Source: an uncultured Lachnospiraceae bacterium (GTDB lineage: Bacteria > Bacillota > Clostridia > Lachnospirales > Lachnospiraceae). From it: a stretch of DNA of 64,000 nt. Below are positions 1 through 8,960 of the stretch, in pieces. The translations under genes were made by a program, and so were the position numbers. Each line of letters opens with the position of its first letter. The stretch's first letter is position 1. The DNA lies in contig CAJUTU010000004.1 of NCBI GenBank assembly GCA_910589385.1, forward strand, positions 62,001-126,000, read 5' to 3'. The notes below the pieces were generated by a model, which worked only from the letters and a program-made list of their open reading frames with translations, made no database searches and was not told the DNA's origin.

Positions 1-645
1 AACGGCCTGTGTGCTCTGTTCTATGGCCCTCCCGGGACCGGAAAGACCATGGCGGCCCAAGTTGTGGCCCGTGACCTGGGAATGGAGCTTTACCGTGTAG
101 ATTTATCCCAGATGAACAGCAAGTATATTGGGGAGACCCAGAAAAATCTACACAGATTGTTTGAAAATGCAAAAGAAATGAATGTAATTTTGTTTTTCGA
201 TGAGGCAGACGCTTTGTTTTCCAGGCGGATCAATGTCAAAGATGCCAATGACCGCCACGCTAATGGAGAGGTAGCCTACCTTTTACAGAAGCTGGAGGCC
301 TATGACGGGATCACGATTCTTGCTACAAACCTGAAAAATCAACTGGATGATGCGTTCAGGCGCAGGATCCGGCGGATGATCCATTTTCAGCTTCCAGACT
401 ATGATACCAGAAAACAGATGTGGGAGAGTGCATTTCCTGAGCAGGCACCGTTGGAGCCTAAAGTAGATTTCTCTGTCTACGCCAGACGTTTTGAGCTTTC
501 AGCGGGAGAAATCAAAGATGCTGCCATGGACGCCGCATTTCTGGCAGCAGCCGAAGGCGTCAGTATCGGAGACCGGCAGATCCGTAATGCATTGAAGCTA
601 TGCTATGAAAAATATGGACGGATATTGACAGAAGAGGACTTTTGA
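1..645 (+). CDS. AAA+ ATPase, C-terminal part (contractile-injection-system-like), truncated by window edge
   Basis: The reading frame is open from base 1 to the TGA at 643-645; the start lies outside the window. The visible 214 residues begin just before the Walker A motif GPPGTGKT. They continue with a SKYIGETQKNL segment, Walker B ILFFDEADALF, a sensor-1 ATN, an arginine-rich FRRRIRRMIHF stretch and a helical lid containing LSAGEIKD. This order is the AAA+ core. The wording around YIGETQKNL, VKDANDRHAN and EVAYLLQKLEAYDG resembles, from memory, the AAA ATPases of extracellular contractile injection systems (Afp15 type), which are thought to help assemble the sheath and tail. That assignment is inference. 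A plain stand-alone AAA ATPase is the alternative. The gene converges on carB across a strong hairpin. Confidence 0.85.
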   Translation, partial: NGLCALFYGPPGTGKTMAAQVVARDLGMELYRVDLSQMNSKYIGETQKNLHRLFENAKEMNVILFFDEADALFSRRINVKDANDRHANGEVAYLLQKLEAYDGITILATNLKNQLDDAFRRRIRRMIHFQLPDYDTRKQMWESAFPEQAPLEPKVDFSVYARRFELSAGEIKDAAMDAAFLAAAEGVSIGDRQIRNALKLCYEKYGRILTEEDF

Positions 646-680
646 AATCCTCTGGAAAGCTGTACAAAAATCTATTAGAG

Positions 681-742
681 AAAAATCCCACAGCCAGGCA
701 TGTGCGGCAATGTAAGCCTTACAGCCTGCTGTGGGATTTTTT
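681..742. terminator. Bidirectional terminator between AAA ATPase and carB
   Basis: An inverted repeat pairs AAAAATCCCACAGC (681-694) with GCTGTGGGATTTTT (728-741); the pairing extends inward to AGGC/GCCT with one bulged base. The arms end in A and T runs, so the hairpin is followed by a U tract when read from either strand. It lies between two convergent genes. Confidence 0.85.
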
Positions 743-765
743 ACTTTTTATCTGGTCTTATTTTC

Positions 766-3700
766 TTATTCGATTGTAGCAATATCGATCAAGGTCAATT
801 TTTGAATATCTGTATTTTCTAAACTGGTAATGAGAGCCTGTGCCGTATCCATGGCAGTCAGCACATTGACCCCTGTCTCGATTGCATTCCTGCGGATGAT
901 AAATCCATCTCTGGAATGCTCCGCGCCCTGTGCCGGGGTATCAATGACCAGATCAATCTCATGTCCAAGGATCAAGTCCAAAAGGTTCGGTGATTCCTGT
1001 TCAATCTTACGCACTGTGATCGCCTTTACACCGCCGGCCTTTAGAGCCTCAGCAGTTCCTCTGGTTGCAAAGATCCGGTAGCCGATCTTTTCAAACCTGC
1101 GTCCGATCTCCACTGCTTCTTCTTTATCTTCATCCCTTACGGTCATGATCATATTTTTAAACCGTGGAAGACGGATTCCGGCACCGATGAACGCTTTATA
1201 CAGCGCTTCGTCAAAAGTTGAAGCAATCCCAAGGCACTCTCCGGTAGATTTCATCTCCGGTCCAAGGCTGATATCTGCCCCTCTAATCTTCTCAAAAGAG
1301 AATACCGGCATTTTGACCGCGAAATAGTCCGCCTCCTTTTGAAGCCCCGGTGTGTAGCCAAGTTCCCGGATCTTATTTCCCATGATCACCTGTGCGGCAA
1401 GGGGCACGATCGGAATACCGGTTACCTTGCTGATATAAGGCACAGTACGGCTGGAACGTGGGTTCACTTCTATGACATATACATCCGCCTCACCGCATAC
1501 GATGAACTGAATGTTGATCAGGCCGACCACATGCAGGGACTTTGCAAGTCTCTTGGTATACTCTGCAATTTTTTCTTTAGCAGCCTTGGTAAGGCTCTGA
1601 GCCGGATACACGGAAATACTGTCCCCGGAATGGATTCCTGCCCGTTCAATATGCTCCATGATCCCTGGAATCAGGATATCTTCCCCATCGCAGACCGCAT
1701 CTACCTCAATTTCCTTTCCGTTCAGATATTTATCTACCAGAATGGGGTGGTCCTGGGCAATCCGGTTGATGATGCCGATAAACTCATCAATATCATGGTC
1801 ATTGATGGCAATCTGCATCCCCTGGCCTCCCAGCACATAGGAAGGACGCACCAGGACCGGATAGCCAAGCCGTGCGGCAACTTCCTTTGCCTCATCTGCG
1901 GTAAATACAGTGCCGCCCAAAGGGCGCGGAATCTGGCATTCCTCCAGGATTTCGTCAAAAAGTTCCCGGTCTTCGGCCTTATCCACATTTTCTGCCGAGG
2001 TTCCCCAGATTGGAACGCCCATTTTCATCAGGCTTTCCGTCAGTTTGATGGCAGTCTGTCCGCCGAACTGTACCACAGCGCCGTCCGGTTTTTCCAAATC
2101 TACAATACTTTCTACATCCTCTGGTGTGAGCGGTTCAAAATACAGTTTGTCTGCTATATCAAAGTCTGTGCTGACAGTCTCCGGGTTATTATTGACAATG
2201 ATCGTCTCATAGCCTTCTTTTGCAAATGCCCAGGTACAATGTACGGAGCAGAAGTCAAATTCAATCCCCTGGCCAATCCGAATGGGGCCGGAGCCCAGGA
2301 CAAGCACTTTTTTTCGATTCGTAGTTTTTACGGCTTCATTTTCGCTTCCGAATACGGAATAGTAGTAGGGCGTTTCCGCAGCAAACTCTGCCGCACAGGT
2401 ATCCACCATCTTATAGGCGGCTGTGATTCCGTTTGCATGCCTCATGTCGTGAATTTCACGTTCTCCCCGTCCGGTCAGCCTGGCAATCACATCATCCGGG
2501 AATTCCATCCTTTTTGCCTCTTTTAAAAGCTCTGGAGTAAGTTCCTCTGTCTGAAGAGCATGTTCCATTTCTACAAGGATGGCAAGTTTATCAATAAACC
2601 ATGGGTCAATCTTTGTCTTTTCATGGATCAGTCCATAACTGATTTTTCTGCGCAAGGCCTCCGCAATACGCCAGATCCGCATGTCATCTACAATCTCAAG
2701 CTGTTCTGTCAGCTCATCCTCGGTAAGTTTTGAGAAATCGTAGGATAACAGGCAGTCCACATGCTGTTCCAGAGAGCGGATGGCCTTCATCAGGGCACCT
2801 TCAAAATTATCGCAGATGCTCATTACTTCCCCGGTCGCTTTCATCTGGGTTGTCAGCGTCCTCTTGGCGCTGATAAATTTATCAAAGGGCAGCCGTGGGA
2901 TTTTTACCACACAGTAGTCCAGCATAGGCTCAAAGCTGGCATAGGTCTTGTGGGTAATGGCATTCTTGATTTCATCCAATGTATAACCCAGGGCAATCTT
3001 AGCCGCCACCTTCGCGATTGGATACCCGGTGGCTTTGGAAGCCAGGGCTGAAGAGCGGCTGACTCTGGGATTGACCTCGATCACACAATATTCAAAAGAT
3101 TCCGGGTGCAGCGCATACTGGACATTACATCCGCCCGTAATCTTGAGCTCATCAATAATTTTCAAGGCAGAAGTACGCAGCATCTGGTATTCTTTGTCGC
3201 CCAGAGTCTGGGAAGGGGCAACTACAATACTGTCTCCGGTGTGAACACCTACCGGGTCAATATTTTCCATATTACAAACCGTGATGCAGTTGCCGTTTCC
3301 GTCCCGCATCACTTCATATTCAATTTCTTTCCATCCTGCAATACAGCGTTCCACAAGAACCTGGCCTACACGGGAGAGCCGCAGCCCGTTTTCCAGGATT
3401 TCCATAAGCTGGCGGGAATCATGGGCAATACCGCCGCCGCTTCCACCCAGGGTATAAGCCGGGCGGAGCACCACAGGATAACCAATCTTATTTGCAAAGG
3501 CAAGGCCGTCTTCCACGGATTCTACCACCAGGGATGCCGCCACAGGCTCCCCGATCTTTTCCATGGCTGCCTTGAATTCCAGACGGTCCTCCGCTTTCTT
3601 GATCGTCTCAGAGGTTGTTCCGATGAGACGCACATGATGTTCCTTCAAAAATCCAGATTCTTCCAGCTCCATAGCCAGGTTTAATCCGGCCTGGCCTCCC

Positions 3701-3969
3701 AGGGTGGGAAGGATGCTGTCTGGCTGTTCTTTTTGGATTAACTGTTCTACCACTTCCAATGTCAGCGGTTCGATATAAACCCGGTCTGCAATGTCCTTAT
3801 CTGTCATGATCGTAGCAGGGTTGGAATTCAACAGTACCACTTCCAGATTCTCTTCCTTCAGAGAACGGCATGCCTGGGTTCCAGCGTAATCAAATTCCGC
3901 AGCCTGCCCGATGACGATCGGTCCGGAGCCGATGACCAGTACTTTTTTGATGCTTATATCTCTAGGCAT
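766..3969 (-). CDS. carB: Carbamoyl-phosphate synthase large subunit
   Basis: This 1067-residue protein has the standard full length. It makes carbamoyl phosphate from bicarbonate, two ATP and ammonia supplied by CarA, for pyrimidine and arginine synthesis in the cytoplasm. Two homologous ATP-grasp halves are visible. The first starts with KVLVIGSGPIVIGQAAEFDY and the second (about residue 555) with KVLVLGSGPIRIGQGIEFDF. Each has a glycine-rich ATP loop (YTLGGSGGGIA and YVLGGQGMQIA) and an EVNPR(S/V)SR motif. The C-terminal 120 or so residues form the MGS-like allosteric domain. The ATG at 3969-3967 overlaps the 3' end of carA by 8 bases, so the two are translationally coupled. Confidence 0.98.
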   Translation of the reverse strand: MPRDISIKKVLVIGSGPIVIGQAAEFDYAGTQACRSLKEENLEVVLLNSNPATIMTDKDIADRVYIEPLTLEVVEQLIQKEQPDSILPTLGGQAGLNLAMELEESGFLKEHHVRLIGTTSETIKKAEDRLEFKAAMEKIGEPVAASLVVESVEDGLAFANKIGYPVVLRPAYTLGGSGGGIAHDSRQLMEILENGLRLSRVGQVLVERCIAGWKEIEYEVMRDGNGNCITVCNMENIDPVGVHTGDSIVVAPSQTLGDKEYQMLRTSALKIIDELKITGGCNVQYALHPESFEYCVIEVNPRVSRSSALASKATGYPIAKVAAKIALGYTLDEIKNAITHKTYASFEPMLDYCVVKIPRLPFDKFISAKRTLTTQMKATGEVMSICDNFEGALMKAIRSLEQHVDCLLSYDFSKLTEDELTEQLEIVDDMRIWRIAEALRRKISYGLIHEKTKIDPWFIDKLAILVEMEHALQTEELTPELLKEAKRMEFPDDVIARLTGRGEREIHDMRHANGITAAYKMVDTCAAEFAAETPYYYSVFGSENEAVKTTNRKKVLVLGSGPIRIGQGIEFDFCSVHCTWAFAKEGYETIIVNNNPETVSTDFDIADKLYFEPLTPEDVESIVDLEKPDGAVVQFGGQTAIKLTESLMKMGVPIWGTSAENVDKAEDRELFDEILEECQIPRPLGGTVFTADEAKEVAARLGYPVLVRPSYVLGGQGMQIAINDHDIDEFIGIINRIAQDHPILVDKYLNGKEIEVDAVCDGEDILIPGIMEHIERAGIHSGDSISVYPAQSLTKAAKEKIAEYTKRLAKSLHVVGLINIQFIVCGEADVYVIEVNPRSSRTVPYISKVTGIPIVPLAAQVIMGNKIRELGYTPGLQKEADYFAVKMPVFSFEKIRGADISLGPEMKSTGECLGIASTFDEALYKAFIGAGIRLPRFKNMIMTVRDEDKEEAVEIGRRFEKIGYRIFATRGTAEALKAGGVKAITVRKIEQESPNLLDLILGHEIDLVIDTPAQGAEHSRDGFIIRRNAIETGVNVLTAMDTAQALITSLENTDIQKLTLIDIATIE

Positions 3970-5038
3970 TGTTTGATCCCTCCATCATATTCATGAATCT
4001 GTCAAATAAGTATCCGGAATCCTGGGGGCCAGGGCACGCCTCGGGATGGAACTGGACTGTAAAAATATTTTTACCCACATATTCCAGGCCTTCATTAGTT
4101 CCGTCATTGACATTTACAAAGGCTGGAACTGCCACGCTTGCATCCATACGCCTGCCATCCACCACATAGCCGTGATTCTGGGAAGAAATATAGACACGTC
4201 CGGTCTTTAAATCTTTGACCGGATGATTACCGCCCCGGTGGCCGTATTTTAATTTATGCGTAGACGCACCTGTAGCAAGAGCCATGAGCTGATGTCCAAG
4301 ACAAATTGCAAATATGGGAATATTCGTCTGATATAATTTTCTGATCTCTTCGATAATGGAAACACATTCCGCCGGGTCGCCTGGCCCATTGGATAGCATA
4401 ATACCGTCTGGATTTGTGGAAATGATTTCATCGGCGGTCGTGTGTGCCGGATAAATGGTCACTTCACAGCCACGTTCATTTAAAGATTTGGCAATGTTCC
4501 TCTTTGCCCCTAAATCAAGAAGGGCTACCTTTTTTCCGTCTCCCGGCAAAACCTCTTTTTCCCGGCAGGTCACTTTGGAAACAACATCTCCTACACGATA
4601 GGTCTTTAAGAGAGGAAGAATTTCCTCAAGGTTAAATGCCTGATTTGTGGTGATCATACCATTCATCGTTCCTTTTTCGCGCAGGATCCTGGTAAGGGCA
4701 CGGGTGTCAATTCCCGCAATTCCTGGGATATCCTGCTCTTTAAGGAAATCCTGAATCGTGCCTTCACAACGGAAATTGCTGGGGATACGGGATAATTCGC
4801 GGACAATATAGCCATCCGGCCAGGCCTTATGTGATTCCATATCCGGTGTGATTCCATAATTACCGATTAAAGGATAGGTCATCACAACGGCCTGTCCCGC
4901 ATAGGAAGGGTCTGTCAACACCTCTAAATAGCCTGTCATAGACGTATTAAATACGATTTCACTAATCATGTCTCTTGCGGAACCAATACTTGTACCTGTA
5001 AATACAGTCCCGTCTTCTAAAATGAGAAACGCTTTCAT
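3962..5038 (-). CDS. carA: Carbamoyl-phosphate synthase small (glutaminase) subunit
   Basis: The protein has 358 residues. It hydrolyses glutamine and channels ammonia to CarB. An N-terminal CPSase domain (MKAFLILEDGTVFTG) is followed by a class I glutamine amidotransferase domain with the nucleophile elbow FAICLGHQLMALA (catalytic Cys) and the later FHPEA (His, Glu). I chose the ATG at 5038 because AAAGGTG lies just upstream and homologues begin at this methionine; the frame is open 39 bases further. A sigma-A promoter precedes the gene. No PyrR-type attenuator or other leader structure was recognised in the short 5' region. Confidence 0.97.
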   Translation of the reverse strand: MKAFLILEDGTVFTGTSIGSARDMISEIVFNTSMTGYLEVLTDPSYAGQAVVMTYPLIGNYGITPDMESHKAWPDGYIVRELSRIPSNFRCEGTIQDFLKEQDIPGIAGIDTRALTRILREKGTMNGMITTNQAFNLEEILPLLKTYRVGDVVSKVTCREKEVLPGDGKKVALLDLGAKRNIAKSLNERGCEVTIYPAHTTADEIISTNPDGIMLSNGPGDPAECVSIIEEIRKLYQTNIPIFAICLGHQLMALATGASTHKLKYGHRGGNHPVKDLKTGRVYISSQNHGYVVDGRRMDASVAVPAFVNVNDGTNEGLEYVGKNIFTVQFHPEACPGPQDSGYLFDRFMNMMEGSNNA

Positions 5039-5086
5039 CCATTCACCTTTCCCTTCATTTGTATTCATAATTCCCAAATTGTAAAG

Positions 5087-5115
5087 ATTATACTACAAGT
5101 GCTATGAGAATTCAA
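5087..5115 (-). promoter_or_regulatory. Promoter of carAB
   Basis: On the minus strand TTGAAT (5115-5110) is followed, after exactly 17 bases, by a consensus TATAAT (5092-5087). It lies about 50 bases upstream of the carA start, which suits a sigma-A promoter with a short untranslated leader. Confidence 0.8.
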
Positions 5116-5189
5116 CTTGTTTTTCGGGCGGCAGATGGGAAAAGTTTAGATAAGTTTAGTGGTTTATCATGTATGCTGTTTTGGCGGTT

Positions 5190-5846
5190 TTAAAACTCCT
5201 TCTTTTTCATGACACGAAGTGATATGAGAAAAGAAATCCCTATCACTGCGGCCATAGCGGCAAAAAAGCAGCCGGCAGCAACTATCAGGCCGGACGCTGA
5301 GATCCGGCGGATGATCCCGGGAACATCCATATTGAATTTCTTGATCAGAAAGAAGCTTCCAAATCCGATCAGGTATCCGGCTCCTAGAATGACGGCGAGT
5401 GCGATCCGGCTTTTTTCAGCGCCAAACTTCAATAAAACAGGAATCATAACAGACTGCATCATTACAGAGGTTACGAACGCTGCCAGAAGTGCAGCGGTTA
5501 ATTCTTCACTCTGGAAAGCCGCATGTTTTACGAACGCTCCTGCCACCGTGGCGAAGGCTGCGATCATGACCGATAGAAGAGTCACCAGAATATAAAGGAG
5601 ATATTTTTCTCTGACATAACTGCTCCGGCTGATTGGCAGAGTCATCAAGTATCCCATCCCATTGGCATACTGATCCAAATTAATCGTGCTATATGCGACC
5701 GTAGAAAAAATAATCGCCAGGTATGTGGCCGCAAAGGTAACATTATTGTTAAAAAATATAAAAACAATCCCAATGATCAAGCCTGGAATATACGAATATT
5801 TCTGGCTTTTTAATAATTGAAGGTCTTTAATGAGTAATCCTTTCAT
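5190..5846 (-). CDS. ABC-2 type transporter permease
   Basis: A 218-residue hydrophobic protein with about six membrane segments, for example IPGLIIGIVFIFF, AAFATVAGAFV, LAVILGAGYLIGFGSFFLI and IVAAGCFFAAMAAVIGISFLI. The opening MKGLLIKDLQLLKSQK is typical of ABC-2 permeases that pair with GntR-regulated ATPases. I chose the ATG at 5846 because AGAAAGGA sits seven bases upstream; the open frame extends to 5903. It is the third gene of a gntR-ATPase-permease operon. Substrate unknown; an exporter of a toxic or membrane-active compound is the usual guess for this family. Confidence 0.85.
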   Translation of the reverse strand: MKGLLIKDLQLLKSQKYSYIPGLIIGIVFIFFNNNVTFAATYLAIIFSTVAYSTINLDQYANGMGYLMTLPISRSSYVREKYLLYILVTLLSVMIAAFATVAGAFVKHAAFQSEELTAALLAAFVTSVMMQSVMIPVLLKFGAEKSRIALAVILGAGYLIGFGSFFLIKKFNMDVPGIIRRISASGLIVAAGCFFAAMAAVIGISFLISLRVMKKKEF

Positions 5847-5940
5847 TTTTCTGATCCTTTCTATTTTGTTTGTAGAATTCTTTATAAGTCTGCTGCAGGA
5901 CACAGTTGGTTTTATCTGTTTTGTGCCAATTTAAACAATA

Positions 5941-6789
5941 TCAGAGCGCTCTGCCACGTACCATCATCAAGATCAGTTCATCAATACTGCCTTTTTCAAT
6001 GGCAATCTCTGGATAATTCTCCAGATAGAACTGCTTCTGGTCCGTCAGGCAGCTATATCCAAAATTCTCTTCTTTGAAGCGCAGGATATATTCCTTGTCA
6101 AGAGTCTCATATTGCTTTTCCGTTACCTTAAGGAGCGCATAGTTACTGAGGAGGATATCCGTCTCTTCATGAAGTATGATCTTGCCTTCGTCTATCATAT
6201 AGAGGTCGTCACAGAATCCTTCCAGATCTGCAGAAATATGGGAACTGATCAGGACCGATCTTTCTTCATGCTCCATATAGTCCCTGAGCAGTTCCAGGAT
6301 TTCGTCCCTTGCCACTACATCCAGCCCGCTCGTAGGTTCATCTAAGATGAGCAGCCTAGAATCATGGGAAATGGCTGTCAGTACTTGAAACTTCCGCTTC
6401 ATTCCAGTAGAAAAATCGTTGATTTTTTTTGTAAGGGGAAGTGAAAACTCCTTGCATCTTTTAAAAAATTCTTCCTGCTGGAATGAGGGATACATACTGC
6501 GTAATACCGGGATCAGATCTTGTATAGTCAGATGTCCGCTAAACCCTGAATCCGATAAAACAACCCCTATCTGTTCTTTATCCTGTACTCCAAGCTGTCC
6601 CGCCGGTTTATCAAATATTTTTATACTTCCTCCGTCACAATGGATCAATCCCAGTATTGCCTTAAAGGTCGTACTTTTCCCGGCTCCATTCTTTCCGATC
6701 AGGCCAGTCACGCAGCCTGGCAGTACCTCCATAGAGCATTCCAGGTCAAATCCCTTATAGTGCTTTGTTACATTCTCTAATTTTAACAT
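5941..6789 (-). CDS. ABC transporter ATP-binding protein
   Basis: The 282-residue protein carries Walker A (GLIGKNGAGKST), an ABC signature variant (DFSTGMKRKFQVL), Walker B (LLILDEPTSGLD) and the switch His in SSHI. The roughly 80-residue C-terminal extension after the nucleotide-binding domain (from about residue 205) is typical of YtrB/BcrA-like exporters. It begins four bases after the upstream GntR gene ends and lies about 95 bases ahead of the permease, so the three genes look like one operon. Confidence 0.93.
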   Translation of the reverse strand: MLKLENVTKHYKGFDLECSMEVLPGCVTGLIGKNGAGKSTTFKAILGLIHCDGGSIKIFDKPAGQLGVQDKEQIGVVLSDSGFSGHLTIQDLIPVLRSMYPSFQQEEFFKRCKEFSLPLTKKINDFSTGMKRKFQVLTAISHDSRLLILDEPTSGLDVVARDEILELLRDYMEHEERSVLISSHISADLEGFCDDLYMIDEGKIILHEETDILLSNYALLKVTEKQYETLDKEYILRFKEENFGYSCLTDQKQFYLENYPEIAIEKGSIDELILMMVRGRAL

Positions 6790-6793
6790 CTTG

Positions 6794-7165
6794 CTAATCC
6801 TCCAATATAATCTGAAATAAATCCGTAATATCCTGATTGCTCATACCGCAGCTTCTGCCTTTTCGGATGGCCATTTCCAGATCCGCCTCCACTTCCTTTT
6901 TTTTCTCTTCCAGCATCAGTTCCTGATTAGCCAGTGTGACAAAGCTGCCTTTTCCATGTACAGTCACTACAAAACCTTCCGCATCCAGAGCATCATAGGC
7001 TTTTTTTACTGTCAGTGCGCTGATTTTCAGTTCTTTTGCCAGAGTACGGACGGAAGGAAGCATCTCTCCCTCCTGCAATTCTCCCTGCATGATTTCCTTT
7101 TTCACCTGAGAGACAATCTGCTCATAGATGGGCTGCATGGAAGAATTGTTGATTATCAAATTCAC
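6794..7165 (-). CDS. GntR-family (YtrA-type) transcriptional repressor
   Basis: A short GntR protein of about 123 residues with an N-terminal winged helix (QPIYEQIVSQVKKEI; MLPSVRTLAKELKISALTVKKAYDALDAEGFV) and only a small C-terminal dimerisation helix, as in the YtrA subgroup. The first ATG (7171) directly abuts the AAGGAGGG ribosome site and is too close to it. A GTG at 7165 has ideal seven-base spacing and gives the family-typical start (M/V)NLIINNSS..PIYEQI, so I prefer it. The protein very probably represses its own ABC operon through the dyad at 7186-7224. Confidence 0.88.
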   Translation of the reverse strand: MNLIINNSSMQPIYEQIVSQVKKEIMQGELQEGEMLPSVRTLAKELKISALTVKKAYDALDAEGFVVTVHGKGSFVTLANQELMLEEKKKEVEADLEMAIRKGRSCGMSNQDITDLFQIILED

Positions 7166-7185
7166 TGTCATCCCTCCTTTTATGT

Positions 7186-7224
7186 AAACAGTATATAACA
7201 GTATTGAACTGTTGTCAACTGTTT
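7186..7224. promoter_or_regulatory. Promoter with nested dyad operator of the GntR-ABC operon
   Basis: On the minus strand TTGACA (7218-7213) and TATACT (7195-7190) are 17 bases apart. Inside and around this promoter lie two inverted-repeat pairs sharing one centre at 7205. The inner pair is AACAGT (7197-7202) with ACTGTT (7208-7213). The outer pair is AAACAGT (7186-7192) with ACTGTTT (7218-7224). The arrangement suggests a four-half-site operator for the GntR protein encoded just downstream. Confidence 0.8.
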
Positions 7225-7267
7225 TATGCTGTTTATTCAAAAAAATAGAGTTAGAGACATGAAAGAG

Positions 7268-7296
7268 TTGACAAAATCAAAATGTGGTATTAAATT
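7268..7296 (+). promoter_or_regulatory. Promoter of the HAD phosphatase gene
   Basis: TTGACA (7268-7273), a 17-base spacer and TAAATT (7291-7296) lie 44 bases before the ATG at 7340. The promoter is divergent from the GntR promoter. Confidence 0.7.
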
Positions 7297-7339
7297 CTAA
7301 TAAGTAAAGAGTACATGTGGGGATAAAAAAGGAGTATGT

Positions 7340-8002
7340 ATGATTAAAGGCGCGATATTTGATGTGGATGGGACACTTTTAAATTCCATGCCTGTCTGGG
7401 AGAATTTAGGAGAGCTGTATCTGCGTTCACTTGGAATTGAAGCGGAACCAGGGCTGGGCGAAGAGTTGTCTGCCATGAGCCTGCCGCAGGGAGCGGATTA
7501 TCTGATCTCTCATTATCATCTGGCAAAGACACGCAGCAGAGTACTGGAAGGGATCAACCAGGAAGTGCGTGATTTTTATGCAAAGAAAGTACCTTTGAAA
7601 GCAGGAGTGCGTGATTTTCTGGAGGGGCTCCGGGAGCATAAGATTCCCATGGTGATCGTTACGACCAGTGACCGCAAGAATATAGAAGCGGCGCTGAAAA
7701 GGCTTGGTATCTTGAATTATTTTGACAGGGTACTGACCTGCACAGAGATGGGAACAGATAAAAACCGGCCGGATATCTATCTGGCGGCATCCCTGCAGCT
7801 TGACACAGAACCCTCGGAGACCCTCGTTTTTGAAGATGCGTATCATGCGGTCGTGACAGCGAAAAAAGCAGGTTTCCGAGTGGCAGCTGTATATGATAAA
7901 GCCAATGACAGTAATCTTGGAAAAATCTGGAATACAGCAGATATCTATCTGTCAGAGTTTTCCGATTTTGATATGTTCTGGAGGAGGGTATCAAAGGGGT
8001 AA
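7340..8002 (+). CDS. HAD-superfamily phosphatase (beta-phosphoglucomutase-like)
   Basis: The 220-residue protein has the HAD motifs in order: FDVDGTLLNS (nucleophile and acid Asp), a helical cap, VIVTTSDRKN (motif II Thr/Ser), a Lys in TDKNRPDIY (motif III) and VFEDAYHAVVTAKKAG (motif IV). Such proteins are soluble Mg2+-dependent phosphatases or phosphomutases acting on small phosphorylated metabolites; the substrate cannot be told from sequence. AAAGGAG precedes the ATG. The cap-1 type and size match the beta-phosphoglucomutase/gph group. The SseB-like gene follows 47 bases later on the same strand. Confidence 0.9.
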   Translation: MIKGAIFDVDGTLLNSMPVWENLGELYLRSLGIEAEPGLGEELSAMSLPQGADYLISHYHLAKTRSRVLEGINQEVRDFYAKKVPLKAGVRDFLEGLREHKIPMVIVTTSDRKNIEAALKRLGILNYFDRVLTCTEMGTDKNRPDIYLAASLQLDTEPSETLVFEDAYHAVVTAKKAGFRVAAVYDKANDSNLGKIWNTADIYLSEFSDFDMFWRRVSKG

Positions 8003-8049
8003 GTGAATACGCCTTCGTTCATTGGCTATAATGATTTAAGGAGAAACTT

Positions 8050-8874
8050 ATGAGCAAAGAAAAAGAGCGGGATCTTGCCGCGATGAAAAAGGCAGCAGCA
8101 GAGAGGCTCAGGAAGCCAGAACAAGTCTATGTTCTTTTTTCACAATGTACCAGAATGCCCTATGTGGTGTGTGACGGCAATACCTATGATGATGAGATAC
8201 TTTTGTATTTTCAGGAGGAAACCGCAAAGAGCGCGGTAAAAAAGCTTTTGGAAGAGAAGGAGCCTGTGCAGGCATTAAAAATAGAAAAAAAAGACTTGCT
8301 TTCATTTTTTGTCAGCCTGATGCCCTTGGGGGTGAACTGTATCCTTGTAAACCAGGAGCCTCTGCCAGACAAGACGTACAATGGGAAGGAAACGGAAGAT
8401 GAAATGTCTTCTGAGCCAGCTTTGATGGAAATCCCAATTCAATTAGATGAGATCATCCGCCGAAAGGAACCTGAGGATAAGGGGAAAGTCTTGATCGAAA
8501 ATCCGCAGTTTCATCTGACTGCGCTTTATTTTATGCAGAAAGTACGAAAAAGCAGACAGGCAGGGCTTACAGATGAGCTGAAAGAACTCCATGAAGAAAT
8601 GATGGCGCACTATCAGAGAGGAAAGTATATCATACCTGTCAAAGAAAATGCAGGAACTTTAGTAATGAAGCAGAAAGACGGGCAGATATTCCAGCCTGTT
8701 TTTACAGATGTCCAGGAATACAAAAAATTTCTAAGTATGAATCGGGAAGAACATATAAAGACTGCCGTACTGCCGGCGGAAAAGATCCCTGGCATTCTTG
8801 CGCCTGAGACAGCAGGCGTGGCGGTCAACCCTTTTGGAGTGAATCTCCAGCTTCAGATAAAACGAGGAAAATAG
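8050..8874 (+). CDS. SseB-family protein, function unknown
   Basis: A 274-residue soluble protein without signal peptide or membrane segment. Residues of about 15-110 (EQVYVLFSQCTRMPYVVCDG, later MPLGVNCILVNQ) and about 195-270 (GKYIIPVKENAGTLVMKQKDGQIFQPVFTD, then AVNPFGVNLQL) have the SseB N-terminal-domain look, with the characteristic closing NPFG(V) motif. Between them an acidic linker (KETEDEMSSEP) leads into LTALYFMQKV. SseB-like domains are common in Firmicutes but have no agreed function. AAGGAG precedes the ATG. I would not assign a role beyond the family. Confidence 0.75.
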   Translation: MSKEKERDLAAMKKAAAERLRKPEQVYVLFSQCTRMPYVVCDGNTYDDEILLYFQEETAKSAVKKLLEEKEPVQALKIEKKDLLSFFVSLMPLGVNCILVNQEPLPDKTYNGKETEDEMSSEPALMEIPIQLDEIIRRKEPEDKGKVLIENPQFHLTALYFMQKVRKSRQAGLTDELKELHEEMMAHYQRGKYIIPVKENAGTLVMKQKDGQIFQPVFTDVQEYKKFLSMNREEHIKTAVLPAEKIPGILAPETAGVAVNPFGVNLQLQIKRGK

Positions 8875-8960
8875 GCATGTGCCTTAGAAGATGCTGCTGT
8901 GTTGCATGAAAGTTTCTGCTCCCGGCATATATTTTAAAACCATGATAAAAGGAGCCGGAT

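Noticed and set aside
1339..2526. 395-residue open frame on the plus strand
   Set aside because: It is antisense to carB, rich in His, Cys and Phe, has no recognisable domain, and results from codon bias of the real gene.
5039..5086. PyrR attenuator or other pyrimidine control in the carAB leader
   Set aside because: The leader is under 50 bases and shows no terminator-antiterminator pair or PyrR-binding motif.
7171..7240. Upstream starts of the first GntR gene
   Set aside because: The ATG at 7171 touches the ribosome site, and starts further up extend through the promoter itself.
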